A DNA stretch of 22,868 nucleotides from Dehalococcoidia bacterium (GCA_004377135.1 SOHS01000034.1:1-22868), one strand, 5' to 3'; shown: positions 6,970 through 14,327, counted from the stretch's first letter. Numbers and translations are program-made. Notes: generated by a model not told the origin, from the sequence alone.

Positions 6970-8667
6970 ATGAAAAAAACTGGTGCTCAGATTCTTTGCG
7001 AGAGTTTAATTAAAGAGGGGGTAGAGGTTATTTATGGCATTATCGGTGGTGCCGTCTTACCGATATATGATACCTTGCCGCAATATCCTCAGCTCCGACA
7101 TATATTGGTTCGCCATGAGCAGGGAGCGGCTCATGCTGCCGATGGCTATGCTCGCGTTACACATAAGGCGGGAGTGTGTATTGCTACTTCTGGGCCGGGA
7201 GCTACAAATCTGGTTACCGGCATTGCCTGCGCTTATATGGATTCCGCACCCATGGTAGCTATAACCGGACAGGTGGCTAGACCTTTTATTGGCAAGGATG
7301 CCTTCCAGGAGATAGATATCACAGGCATTACCATTCCAATTGTCAAACATAACTATCTCGTTACTGATGTTGCTGAGCTGGCTAAAACGGTTAAAGAAGC
7401 CTTTCACATTGCCCAGACGGGGAGGCCAGGGCCTGTGCTTATTGACATACCGCGGGATGTCCAGCAAGAGCAAACGGATTTTGTTTATCCCGATAAGATC
7501 GATCTGCCGGGCTATAAAATTGTTTCTCGTGGGCACCCAGCTCAAATTAAGAAAGCAGCGAAGCTCATTAACGAAGCTGAGCAGCCTGTTATTATCGCTG
7601 GCAGGGGGATAATTATTTCCCAAGCCTACGATGAGTTTAAGGAATTTGCTGAAAAAGCACAATTACCAGTGGCGCATACTCTCCTTGGCCTGGGCTCCTT
7701 CCCTGGAAACCATATACTTGATCTTGGCATGCTGGGGATGCATGGCACAGGTTGCGCCAATATGGCAGTGCAAAACGCCGACCTTCTTATCGCTATTGGC
7801 ATGAGATTCGATGACCGAGCTACAGGAAATACCGGGGAGTTTGCTCCCAATGCCCGTGTCATACACATTGATATCGACCCCGCAGAGATTGGAAAGAATA
7901 TCCCCACCGAGATTCCGGTAGTCGGGGATATAAAAAGCGTGCTCACAGCCCTGAATGAAGTGATTGAGAGAAGAGAGCACGTGGATTGGCTTTCCCAAAT
8001 AGAACAATGGAGGTATGAGTATCCATCGCTAGAAATCAGGCAAAGTGATGAGCTCTTGCCTCAATACATTGTTCACCGGATCTACGAGGCCACACAAGGT
8101 GATGCTTTAGTGGTTACTGGGGTGGGGCAGAATCAAATGTGGGCGGCACGATATTTTGTTTATACCAAACCAAACAGCATTATTTCTGGGGGTGGTTTAG
8201 GCCCCATGGGGTTTGAACTACCTGCGGCCATGGGAGTTAAAATCGGTTGCCCCGAGAAAATGGTATGGTGTGTTGCCGGCGATGGTGGCTTTCAAATGAC
8301 TATCCAGGAATTAGCTACCATAACGCAAGAAAACATTGCTGTAAAAATAGCTATCATGAACAACGGGTATTTAGGTATGGTAAGACAGTGGCAAGAGCTA
8401 TTCTATGGACGGCGCTATGTTGACACGAAACTTTGGAATCCTGATTTTGTTAAAATTGCCGAAGCATATGACATTCCTGGTATCAAGGTGAAACGCAGAG
8501 AAGAAGTCATCCCGGCTATACAGAAAGCCATGGACTACCCTGGAGCTTTTCTTATCGACTTTCTTATTGAGCCTGAGGAGAACATCTATCCCATAGTGCC
8601 ACCAGGGGAAAGCCTGGCCAGATTTTTCGAGCCATCAAAGCCGGAAGTATTGGGAGGGCAATTCTAA
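6970..8667 (+). CDS. ilvB: Acetolactate synthase, large (catalytic) subunit
   Basis: A 565-residue thiamine-diphosphate enzyme that condenses two pyruvates to 2-acetolactate, or pyruvate with 2-oxobutyrate. The catalytic glutamate is in RHEQGAAHAADGYAR (Glu50), and the ThDP/Mg motif runs from GDGGFQMTIQELATI to IAIMNN in the C-terminal third. The frame is open further upstream inside ilvD, but the ATG at 6970 is preceded by AAGGAG (6955-6960) and begins the conserved MKKTGAQILCESL, so I use it. It works with the regulatory subunit encoded by ilvN downstream. Confidence 0.97.
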   Translation: MKKTGAQILCESLIKEGVEVIYGIIGGAVLPIYDTLPQYPQLRHILVRHEQGAAHAADGYARVTHKAGVCIATSGPGATNLVTGIACAYMDSAPMVAITGQVARPFIGKDAFQEIDITGITIPIVKHNYLVTDVAELAKTVKEAFHIAQTGRPGPVLIDIPRDVQQEQTDFVYPDKIDLPGYKIVSRGHPAQIKKAAKLINEAEQPVIIAGRGIIISQAYDEFKEFAEKAQLPVAHTLLGLGSFPGNHILDLGMLGMHGTGCANMAVQNADLLIAIGMRFDDRATGNTGEFAPNARVIHIDIDPAEIGKNIPTEIPVVGDIKSVLTALNEVIERREHVDWLSQIEQWRYEYPSLEIRQSDELLPQYIVHRIYEATQGDALVVTGVGQNQMWAARYFVYTKPNSIISGGGLGPMGFELPAAMGVKIGCPEKMVWCVAGDGGFQMTIQELATITQENIAVKIAIMNNGYLGMVRQWQELFYGRRYVDTKLWNPDFVKIAEAYDIPGIKVKRREEVIPAIQKAMDYPGAFLIDFLIEPEENIYPIVPPGESLARFFEPSKPEVLGGQF

Positions 8668-8741
8668 GAATCAATTACAAAATTCCAATGACCAAAAGAA
8701 GAGGTTTTTGAGTTTAGAGATTAGGATTTAGAATTTATCTA
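8668..8741. repeat. AT-rich imperfect inverted-repeat spacer between ilvB and ilvN
   Basis: The left part (aattacaaaattccaat, followed by gaccaaaag) and the right part (attaggatttagaattt) are imperfect reverse complements. The wording resembles the dispersed intergenic elements of the type 'ccaatgaccaaaa ... ggatttagaattt' that I know from many environmental bacterial genomes. It is unusual to find such a spacer inside a biosynthetic operon. Only one copy is in this window, so its repetitive nature is inferred from memory of similar sequences. Confidence 0.4.
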
Positions 8742-8753
8742 TTGGGGGGCAAA

Positions 8754-9245
8754 TTGACTAATACAAAACATACTTTAATAGCTTTGGTGGAGGATAAACC
8801 GGGAGTGCTTAACCGAATAGCTAGTTTATTCCGACGGCGCGCCTTTAATATTCAAAGTCTTGCTGTAGGTAGTAGCGAACATCCCGGTTTATCTCGCATG
8901 ACCACTGTTGTTGTTGGTGATTCTGCTCAGGTAGAGCAGGTGAGAAAGCAACTGGAGAAGCTAATCAACGTGGTTAAGGTCTCCGATATAACGGAAGAAA
9001 ATATGGTGACCAGAGAATTGGCTTTAATCAAAGTGAAGGCCAGTGCCTCGACAAGAAGCGAGATTATGCAAATCGTTGATATTTTCCGGGCTAACATAGT
9101 TGATGTTGCTCCAGGTTCACTGACAGTGGAAGTGACTGGTGATGAAGACAAGGTGAATTCTCTGCTCGGACTCCTTCGTGATTTTGATGTTAAGGAGGTT
9201 TCACGAACTGGCAGGATAGCCTTAACTCGCGGAAGCGGTTCATGA
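8754..9245 (+). CDS. ilvN: Acetolactate synthase, small (regulatory) subunit
   Basis: A 163-residue protein with an N-terminal ACT domain (HTLIALVEDKPGVLNRIASL, then FNIQSLAVGSSEHPGLSRMT) and the C-terminal ALS small-subunit domain. It binds the large subunit, raises its activity and gives valine feedback inhibition in the known family. I choose the TTG at 8754 because a GGGGGG ribosome site (8744-8749) lies 4 nt upstream and the product then begins MTNTKHTLIAL like its relatives; a TTG at 8742 is in frame but would lie inside the ribosome site. It is separated from ilvB by an 86-bp AT-rich spacer. Confidence 0.94.
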   Translation: MTNTKHTLIALVEDKPGVLNRIASLFRRRAFNIQSLAVGSSEHPGLSRMTTVVVGDSAQVEQVRKQLEKLINVVKVSDITEENMVTRELALIKVKASASTRSEIMQIVDIFRANIVDVAPGSLTVEVTGDEDKVNSLLGLLRDFDVKEVSRTGRIALTRGSGS

Positions 9246-9297
9246 ATAACTGCCTATAGTTGATAAATAATAACTGAAAGTTAATAGAGGAGGGACT

Positions 9298-10290
9298 ATG
9301 GCTAAAATTTATTATGACAAAGATTCTAACCTGGATTTGCTCAACGAAAGGACAGTTGGCATTATTGGCTTTGGGAATCAGGGACATGCTCATGCCCAAA
9401 ATCTGAGGGACAGCGGCTGCCAGGTTATTGTTGCCGAGTTACCGGGAACTGAAGTCTGGCAGGCAGCAAAGAAAGCTGATTTTGAAGTGGCCACTACCGC
9501 TGAAGTAGCCAAAAAGGCAAATATAATTGTTATGCTAGCTCCAGATACTGTGCAGCCCAGAATCTATAGGGAGTCAATTGAGAAAGAGATGGTCTCGGGT
9601 AAGACACTTATATTCGCTCATGGTTTTAGTATCCACTTTTCTCAAATCGTGCCTCCAGTTGAGGTTGACGTTAGCATGATAGCGCCTAAATGTCCGGGAC
9701 ATATGCTCAGAAGGCTTTATACCGAAGGTTCAGGACCTCCGGCCTTGGTGGCTATTCACCAGGATGCCTCGGGGAAAGCAAAAGACACAGCCCTGGCCTA
9801 TGCCAAGGGTATTGGTTGCGCTAGAGCCGGGGTTCTGGAAACGACTTTTGCTGAAGAGACCGAGACCGACCTATTTGGCGAGCAAACTGTGCTTTGTGGC
9901 GGAGTCTCTTCTCTGATAAAGGCTGGCTTTGAAACACTGATAGAGGCTGGCTATCAACCGGAGATCGCCTATTTCGAGGTTTGCCACGAGTTAAAGCTCA
10001 TTGTTGACCTGATTTATCAAGGTGGTTTGAGTTATATGCGCTATTCGGTAAGTGATACGGCAGAGTATGGAGATTATACGCGGGGACCGCGGGTCATTGA
10101 TGATTTGGTCAGGGAAGAAATGGAGCAAATCCTGGCAGAGATTCAGGATGGCAGCTTTGCCACAGAGTGGATTTTAGAAAACCAGGCTGGCCGCCCCAGC
10201 TTTAATGCTATGAAGCGTATGGAAGCAGAGCATCCCATCGAAGTTGTGGGCAAAAAGCTCAGGGATATGATGCCTTGGCTGAAGGGCTAG
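9298..10290 (+). CDS. ilvC: Ketol-acid reductoisomerase (class I), probable NADH preference
   Basis: A 330-residue class I enzyme that isomerises and reduces 2-acetolactate to 2,3-dihydroxyisovalerate. The Rossmann motif GIIGFGNQGHAHAQNL is at 21-36. Active-site residues match canonical positions shifted by one: His108, Asp191, Glu195, Glu227, Glu231 and Ser252. The cofactor loop reads AELPGTEVW (46-54) where NADPH enzymes have GLRPGSSSW, so the phosphate-binding Arg and Ser positions become Leu48, Glu52 and Val53, and Glu47 is added. This predicts NADH use. Start is ATG with a GGAGGG ribosome site. It is the last gene of ilvDBNC; no leu genes follow. Confidence 0.96.
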   Translation: MAKIYYDKDSNLDLLNERTVGIIGFGNQGHAHAQNLRDSGCQVIVAELPGTEVWQAAKKADFEVATTAEVAKKANIIVMLAPDTVQPRIYRESIEKEMVSGKTLIFAHGFSIHFSQIVPPVEVDVSMIAPKCPGHMLRRLYTEGSGPPALVAIHQDASGKAKDTALAYAKGIGCARAGVLETTFAEETETDLFGEQTVLCGGVSSLIKAGFETLIEAGYQPEIAYFEVCHELKLIVDLIYQGGLSYMRYSVSDTAEYGDYTRGPRVIDDLVREEMEQILAEIQDGSFATEWILENQAGRPSFNAMKRMEAEHPIEVVGKKLRDMMPWLKG

Positions 10291-10403
10291 GTATTATTAA
10301 AAAAGCTTGCTACTGACACACTGCTGAGAACTTTAAAAAATTTTTGTAATAATTTCCTGCGCATACGTTAGCACAATATAGTGATTTTTGATTAGCGTTA
10401 TCA

Positions 10404-10409
10404 TATAAT
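10404..10409 (+). promoter_or_regulatory. Probable -10 box of the zinc-ribbon membrane protein gene
   Basis: A perfect TATAAT lies 34 bp before the ATG at 10444. The -35 at the right distance (GTGATT at 10381-10386) is weak. The 150-bp AT-rich gap after ilvC shows no convincing GC-rich terminator hairpin. Confidence 0.4.
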
Positions 10410-10443
10410 AACATTTACCGAAAAGAAACTGGGAGGTGTGGCT

Positions 10444-10776
10444 ATGCCATTCTGTCAATACTGTGGAGGAAAAATAGATGAAGATGCGGTGGTTTGTCCT
10501 AAATGCGGGGAAATTTTAATTGAGGAAGATACAGGATGGCAAGAGTTGCAGATCCTAGAGAAAGTTGATGAAGCAAAACATAGAGCAAATATGTATATTA
10601 TTTCGGCAATAGTTCTTGCAACGGTGGGAATTGTAACTGGTTGGGTCCTTTGTGTCTCATCAAGTGCGGTTGGACTTTTTGGCATAGCGCTTGTTTGCTT
10701 GGGCGTCGGATGTAATGCGTCGGCTGATCGACATGAACACAAAGCCAAGGTTTTGAAGAGACGACTCAGACGGTGA
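10444..10776 (+). CDS. Small zinc-ribbon membrane protein of unknown function
   Basis: A 110-residue protein with an N-terminal zinc ribbon of two CxxC pairs (FCQYCGGKID and VVCPKCGEIL, residues 4-25), a charged stretch, then two hydrophobic segments at roughly residues 52-71 and 75-90 that could form a membrane hairpin, and a basic tail (KVLKRRLRR). I place the start at the ATG at 10444, 7 nt after GGGAGG; a GTG two codons earlier is in frame but too close to the ribosome site. Many bacteria have such 'zinc-ribbon plus transmembrane' proteins without assigned function. The neighbours give no clue. Confidence 0.75.
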   Translation: MPFCQYCGGKIDEDAVVCPKCGEILIEEDTGWQELQILEKVDEAKHRANMYIISAIVLATVGIVTGWVLCVSSSAVGLFGIALVCLGVGCNASADRHEHKAKVLKRRLRR

Positions 10777-10885
10777 AATTAATCTGAAGTTGTATTAGTA
10801 ATATTGGCACCTGAATTTAAAATATCTTTTAGTTAATCTTCTAGGGTCCATTCATTTTGCGCTACCTAGCCTCGCGATTAAATCA

Positions 10886-11143
10886 TTAAGACGAAATGCG
10901 CCTTAATTCAAACACCACCGGGTTTGTTGGGTCAGGACAGGCAACAGTAGTCTTGTTTCGGTCTTGTTCCCAAGGGAACGAACCACCGAATTGCAGGACC
11001 TGAGCAAAAGGAAAAAGGGAGTAGAAAGCCCATGAACAAAGGTTAGGCGGAGTCTGTTGTCCGATGACAAATTCATCACCCACCTTGTGTTGAGCTTCGC
11101 AAGTCCCCTTCTGGGATATTACCTTAGCTATTACATCAGACAT
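10886..11143 (-). CDS. TIGR04076 family small protein
   Basis: An 85-residue protein that I recognise as TIGR04076: it begins with an alternating hydrophobic strand, then VISQKGTCEAQHKVGDEF, LCSWAFYSLFPFAQVLQFGG, and ends with TVACPDPTNPVVFELRR. These segments, including the three cysteines, are the family hallmarks. The function of the family is not established. The ATG at 11143 has a strong AGGAGG ribosome site 6 nt upstream. It is convergent with the zinc-ribbon gene and divergent from the dehydrogenase, so it appears to be a single-gene unit. Confidence 0.85.
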   Translation of the reverse strand: MSDVIAKVISQKGTCEAQHKVGDEFVIGQQTPPNLCSWAFYSLFPFAQVLQFGGSFPWEQDRNKTTVACPDPTNPVVFELRRISS

Positions 11144-11461
11144 CTCAACCTCCTAGTTTCACTACAGATTGGATTAATAGCTCTTACCTCTATTTCTGGT
11201 TATGTCGACCTGAGTTGTCTATATAGTATATTACGGTATAGCTTGGGGCAAGTGAGTGATTGATGTACAGGATATGTATTGAGTGTAATTTCAATCGTCC
11301 GTACCAATTATGTTTGTTTTGCCGTCGCGCGCCCCAAGCTTAACGGACATGAGTAAAGACCCCAGAGGACTCACGCTGAATATGCCTAAGTGACAATGCT
11401 ATAATCATAAAGTTTAGACGACGGAGGTTGCTCTAGCAAAAATAAGAAAAGAGGCAGAAAT
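11144..11461. other. 318-bp intergenic region with a 10-bp inverted repeat
   Basis: No convincing gene is visible. AGCTTGGGGC (11240-11249) and its exact reverse complement GCCCCAAGCT (11331-11340) flank an 81-nt segment. A TATAAT lies near the right end (11400-11405). The region separates divergent genes and must hold the promoter of the TIGR04076 gene on the minus strand, for which I see no clear consensus. Confidence 0.5.
11400..11405 (+). promoter_or_regulatory. Probable -10 box of the D-2-hydroxyacid dehydrogenase gene
   Basis: A perfect TATAAT 56 bp before the TTG start of the dehydrogenase gene. The -35 region (TGAATA near 11377) is weak. Confidence 0.4.
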
Positions 11462-12496
11462 TTGAGCTTCAAAGTAGTTGTTACCTTTTATGTGCCCGGA
11501 GCGGTTCCCACCTACGATGAGCTCTTAACCGAGTTAGGGGCGGAAGTGGAAAAGACTTTATGTACTACTGAGGAGGAACTTATCTCTGCCTGTTCCGAAG
11601 CTGACGCTGTCATAGCGGTGGGAATAAGGATAACGCCCGGGTATGTCTTTAGTCCCAAAGTAATCGAGAATCTGCACAAATGCAGACTTATTGCCCTTAC
11701 GAGTATAGGTTATGATAATGTAGACATAGCCGCAGCTACGGAAAAAGGTATTTGTGTTGCCAATGTTCCCTATTATTGCTTGGAGGAGGTCTCAGACCAC
11801 GCTATGGCACTTATTCTCGCCTGCGCTAGGAAGTTTTATCAACTACTTCCTGATATTAAGAATGGGAAATGGAGTACCCAGGCAGAGTACTTGAGCGCTT
11901 TGAAGCCGTTACATCGGCTGTCCGGGCAAACCTTAGGGCTTATTGGCTTTGGCAACATCGCTCGTACCCTTGTCCCAAAAGCCAAAGTTTTTGGCTTCAG
12001 AGTCATTGCTTACGCCCCCCATGTACCCAGCATCCTGTTTAAGACATTGAAAGTAGAGGCGGTAGAGCTCGACCAATTGCTTAAAGAGTCGGACTTTGTT
12101 TCCATGCATACCGCTCTCACTTCAGCAACTAAGCACATGATGGGGCTTCAGCAATTTAAGAAGATGAAGCCAGCAGCTTATTTCATTAACACAGCCCGGG
12201 GAGAACTCGTGGATGAAAAAGCTCTTTATACTGCTCTTTCACAGGGACTAATTACTGGTGCTGGGTTAGACGTATTAAATTCAGAACCTCCTAGCCCCGA
12301 TAATCCCTTACTCAAGCTTGATAATGTTCTCATTACCGGTCATTCTGCGTACTATTCCGAGGAGTCCCGTGAAGAGTTATTTAAGCGGCCCTGGGAAGAG
12401 GTAGTCATAGTATTGCAAGGAGAATGGCCTCACAGTTTAGTTAATCCACAGGTCAAGGAGAGATTTGGAGTTAAGTGGGGCGCTCACCCCAAGTAA
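11462..12496 (+). CDS. D-isomer-specific 2-hydroxyacid dehydrogenase family protein
   Basis: A 344-residue enzyme of the phosphoglycerate/glycerate dehydrogenase/CtBP family, which reversibly reduces 2-oxoacids to D-2-hydroxyacids. The nucleotide motif LGLIGFGNIARTL is at 158-170, and the catalytic triad is visible as Arg246 (NTARGELVDE), Glu275 (VLNSEPP) and His294 (TGHSAYYSEE). Oddities: the last Gly of GxGxxG is Ala167, and the residue after the second strand, normally Asp for NAD ribose binding, is Ala185 (VIAYAPHV). The start is TTG, with GAGG 8 nt upstream, because the conserved N-terminal strand begins right there. The substrate cannot be told from sequence; it sits alone. Confidence 0.88.
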   Translation: MSFKVVVTFYVPGAVPTYDELLTELGAEVEKTLCTTEEELISACSEADAVIAVGIRITPGYVFSPKVIENLHKCRLIALTSIGYDNVDIAAATEKGICVANVPYYCLEEVSDHAMALILACARKFYQLLPDIKNGKWSTQAEYLSALKPLHRLSGQTLGLIGFGNIARTLVPKAKVFGFRVIAYAPHVPSILFKTLKVEAVELDQLLKESDFVSMHTALTSATKHMMGLQQFKKMKPAAYFINTARGELVDEKALYTALSQGLITGAGLDVLNSEPPSPDNPLLKLDNVLITGHSAYYSEESREELFKRPWEEVVIVLQGEWPHSLVNPQVKERFGVKWGAHPK

Positions 12497-12614
12497 GCAG
12501 AGCTCATTATGGCTGAGATGGCTTGGGCAAGGTAGTAAGGTGAGAGCTCGTAGCACCTTCGCGCTGCAAATATTTCTCAGGAGAGATAATCAGTGACAAA
12601 TTTCTCACATCCCC

Positions 12615-12643
12615 TTGACAAAGTTTTAGAGGTGTGTTAATAT
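12615..12643 (+). promoter_or_regulatory. Strong sigma-70-type promoter of the structured RNA
   Basis: TTGACA (12615-12620), a spacer of exactly 17 bp and TAATAT (12638-12643) give the best promoter in the window. No coding frame follows; the predicted start near 12650 coincides with the first base of the 11-bp closing stem of the RNA described separately. Confidence 0.75.
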
Positions 12644-12649
12644 ATTGGT

Positions 12650-12812
12650 GCCCCGAGTAATTGAACAAGAACTTGGCGAGTGTGGAGCCGACCACTGAGT
12701 AAGCGGAAGCTGAAAAGTGCCGGGAGGTAAAAGGCCCAGCGCAAGGTAGGTGGAAGCGGAAAGGAAGGTGGGTGGAGAGCCAAGGAAAGTGAGGTTACTT
12801 GGGGCGTTTTTT
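12650..12812 (+). ncRNA. Free-standing structured non-coding RNA of unrecognised family
   Basis: About 160 nt between a near-consensus promoter and a U-tract, without a coding frame. GCCCCGAGUAA (12650-12660) pairs fully with UUACUUGGGGC (12795-12805; one G-U) and GUUUUUU follows. A second long-range helix joins CUUGGC (12672-12677) to GCCAAG (12779-12784). Inside are small hairpins: GUGG/CCAC (12682-12685/12692-12695), AGC-GGAA-GCU (12702-12711) and GUGCCGGG/CCCAGCGC (12717-12724/12735-12742, one mismatch). The 3' half is very purine-rich, and the RNA has eight GGA triplets, one in a hairpin loop. It does not match 4.5S, tmRNA, RNase P or any riboswitch I know. A 6S-like or CsrA/Rsm-sponge-like role is speculation. 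Confidence 0.65.
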
Positions 12813-12830
12813 ATCCCCAGTTTTTATTAT
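12799..12830 (+). terminator. Intrinsic terminator of the structured RNA, alternative hairpin
   Basis: UUGGGG (12799-12804) can also pair with CCCCAG (12815-12820) around a 10-nt loop, followed by a second U-rich run (uuuuuauuauu). This hairpin competes with the closing stem of the RNA, so two mutually exclusive 3' structures are possible. Confidence 0.5.
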
Positions 12831-12866
12831 TATACGAGCGATAAGCATCGCCACGGAAGAAGGGAG

Positions 12867-14315
12867 CTAAGTTGGGGTTGGCCCTTCGCCTTTGATTAGC
12901 TCGGGGTGAAGGATGCCAATAAAGGGCAAATTACGATATTCACCCTTGTAATCTAGTCCATAACCCACTACGAACTCGTCGGGAACTTCGAAGCCTACGT
13001 AATCAAGAGGAACATTTACCAATCGACGTGCTCTTTTATCAAGCAGAGTACAGACGCGAAGGCTGGCAGGATTGTGAGCAGAAAGATGACTGAGAATGTA
13101 ATTCAGTGTCATACCCGTATCGACGATGTCTTCAACCATCAGTACATGCTGCCCTGTTATGCTGCTATCGAGGTCTCTGGTTATCTTGACTACCTGACCA
13201 TCGCCACCATAGTATGAGATAGCCATAAAGTCTAGGGTAACCGGAAGGGAAAGGTGCTGCATCAGGTCAGCCATAAAACAAACAACGCCCTTCAATATGC
13301 CTATTAGCACTAATCTCTGACCAGTGTAATCGCGTGAAATATGTCTGGCTAGGGTTCTTATCCTTCGTTGAATTTTGGCATTGCTGTATAAAACTCGATC
13401 GATCCCCTCTACTTTAGCTTCGCCTAGAGGGCCATAACCATATTTGGCTAACAGCTTGAGAAAATCATTTTTGTTTAGAAGCCTGATATTGACTTCGGGG
13501 TAAAGTTCTCTGAGCTGGCGCAGCTTGCGATTCTTCTCGGTTAGCAGATTTTGTTTTAATGTAGTGAGTTCAACATACAGATCTAACTCGGGCAAATAAA
13601 AATCGGGAGTGAACATCTCTGCTATCTTGCCGCCTTGCCATCTAAGAGGAAAGGAACGAGGCTCATAAAGCCATTCAATACAGTAAAAATCTAAAAGTTT
13701 GGCAAAATCCTCCTCGCTGGGATGAGCGAAACTAGATGACTCCAGGGTAGTAGGCAAAGGAGGTACTTGGGACGATTTTTTTCGTCTTCCCCTTGTCTTG
13801 TGGTCCTGCTCCAGCAATTGGTGAAGCTCCGCTCTCTCAAAGACGACGGCGCACATATCAGCAACACTGTGGAGAAAGCTTCTATCCGCTTCAGAGAATT
13901 GGCGAGGCTCATGAGTGTAAATTCGAATCTCTCCGATAGTCTCTCCCTTCCCAAGTACAGGAACCCCGATTATAGAAGATATTCCTTGCGCTAGTGCTAT
14001 TTGGGGGTATTGAACTCTTTCATCTTTAGCAGCATCGGCAATAAATACCACTTTTCCCTCAAGGATATCCGGAAGGCTTTTACGGGCATCGAGGGGACCC
14101 TTTTTCAGATAAAGGTCACTCAAACCATATGTGCCTACAGTGATCAAATATTCCTTTTGGGAATTGAGGGATAAAATGCGGCAGCCATTTGCCTGCATTG
14201 CCTTGGCAGTGCTTTTAGCTATAGAATTACAAATCTTTCTTAAGCCAAAAGTCGAATTGGCAACTTTGGTTATCCGCTTAAGAGCTGAATAATAACTACC
14301 TCTCGACCTACCCAC
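12867..14315 (-). CDS. hpt: GAF / PD-(D/E)XK-like / hypoxanthine phosphoribosyltransferase fusion
   Basis: A 482-residue three-part protein, against about 180 for a normal HPRT. Residues about 10-165 form a GAF domain (LEGKVVFIADAAKDERV, IGVPVLGKGETIGEI). Residues about 201-292 resemble a PD-(D/E)XK nuclease core: TPDFYLPELDLYVEL with Asp238 and Glu249, but Thr251 where the catalytic Lys is expected. Residues about 303-478 are a complete HPRT, with the PRPP loop VLMVEDIVDTGMT (392-403), which salvages hypoxanthine and guanine. GTG start 12 nt after the nrdJ stop, last gene of nrdR-nrdJ-hpt. The sensor role of the GAF part and a non-cleaving role of the middle domain are inference. Confidence 0.85.
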   Translation of the reverse strand: MGRSRGSYYSALKRITKVANSTFGLRKICNSIAKSTAKAMQANGCRILSLNSQKEYLITVGTYGLSDLYLKKGPLDARKSLPDILEGKVVFIADAAKDERVQYPQIALAQGISSIIGVPVLGKGETIGEIRIYTHEPRQFSEADRSFLHSVADMCAVVFERAELHQLLEQDHKTRGRRKKSSQVPPLPTTLESSSFAHPSEEDFAKLLDFYCIEWLYEPRSFPLRWQGGKIAEMFTPDFYLPELDLYVELTTLKQNLLTEKNRKLRQLRELYPEVNIRLLNKNDFLKLLAKYGYGPLGEAKVEGIDRVLYSNAKIQRRIRTLARHISRDYTGQRLVLIGILKGVVCFMADLMQHLSLPVTLDFMAISYYGGDGQVVKITRDLDSSITGQHVLMVEDIVDTGMTLNYILSHLSAHNPASLRVCTLLDKRARRLVNVPLDYVGFEVPDEFVVGYGLDYKGEYRNLPFIGILHPELIKGEGPTPT

Positions 14316-14327
14316 TTTTCTCGTACC

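Noticed and set aside
10291..10437. Intrinsic terminator after ilvC
   Set aside because: The stretch has aaaaaatttttg but no GC-rich hairpin before it; the AT symmetry alone is not convincing.
12650..12812. 6S RNA, SRP RNA, tmRNA or cobalamin riboswitch
   Set aside because: None of the conserved sequences of these families is visible, for example the SRP domain IV GGAAGGAAGCAG or the B12 box, so the RNA is left unnamed.
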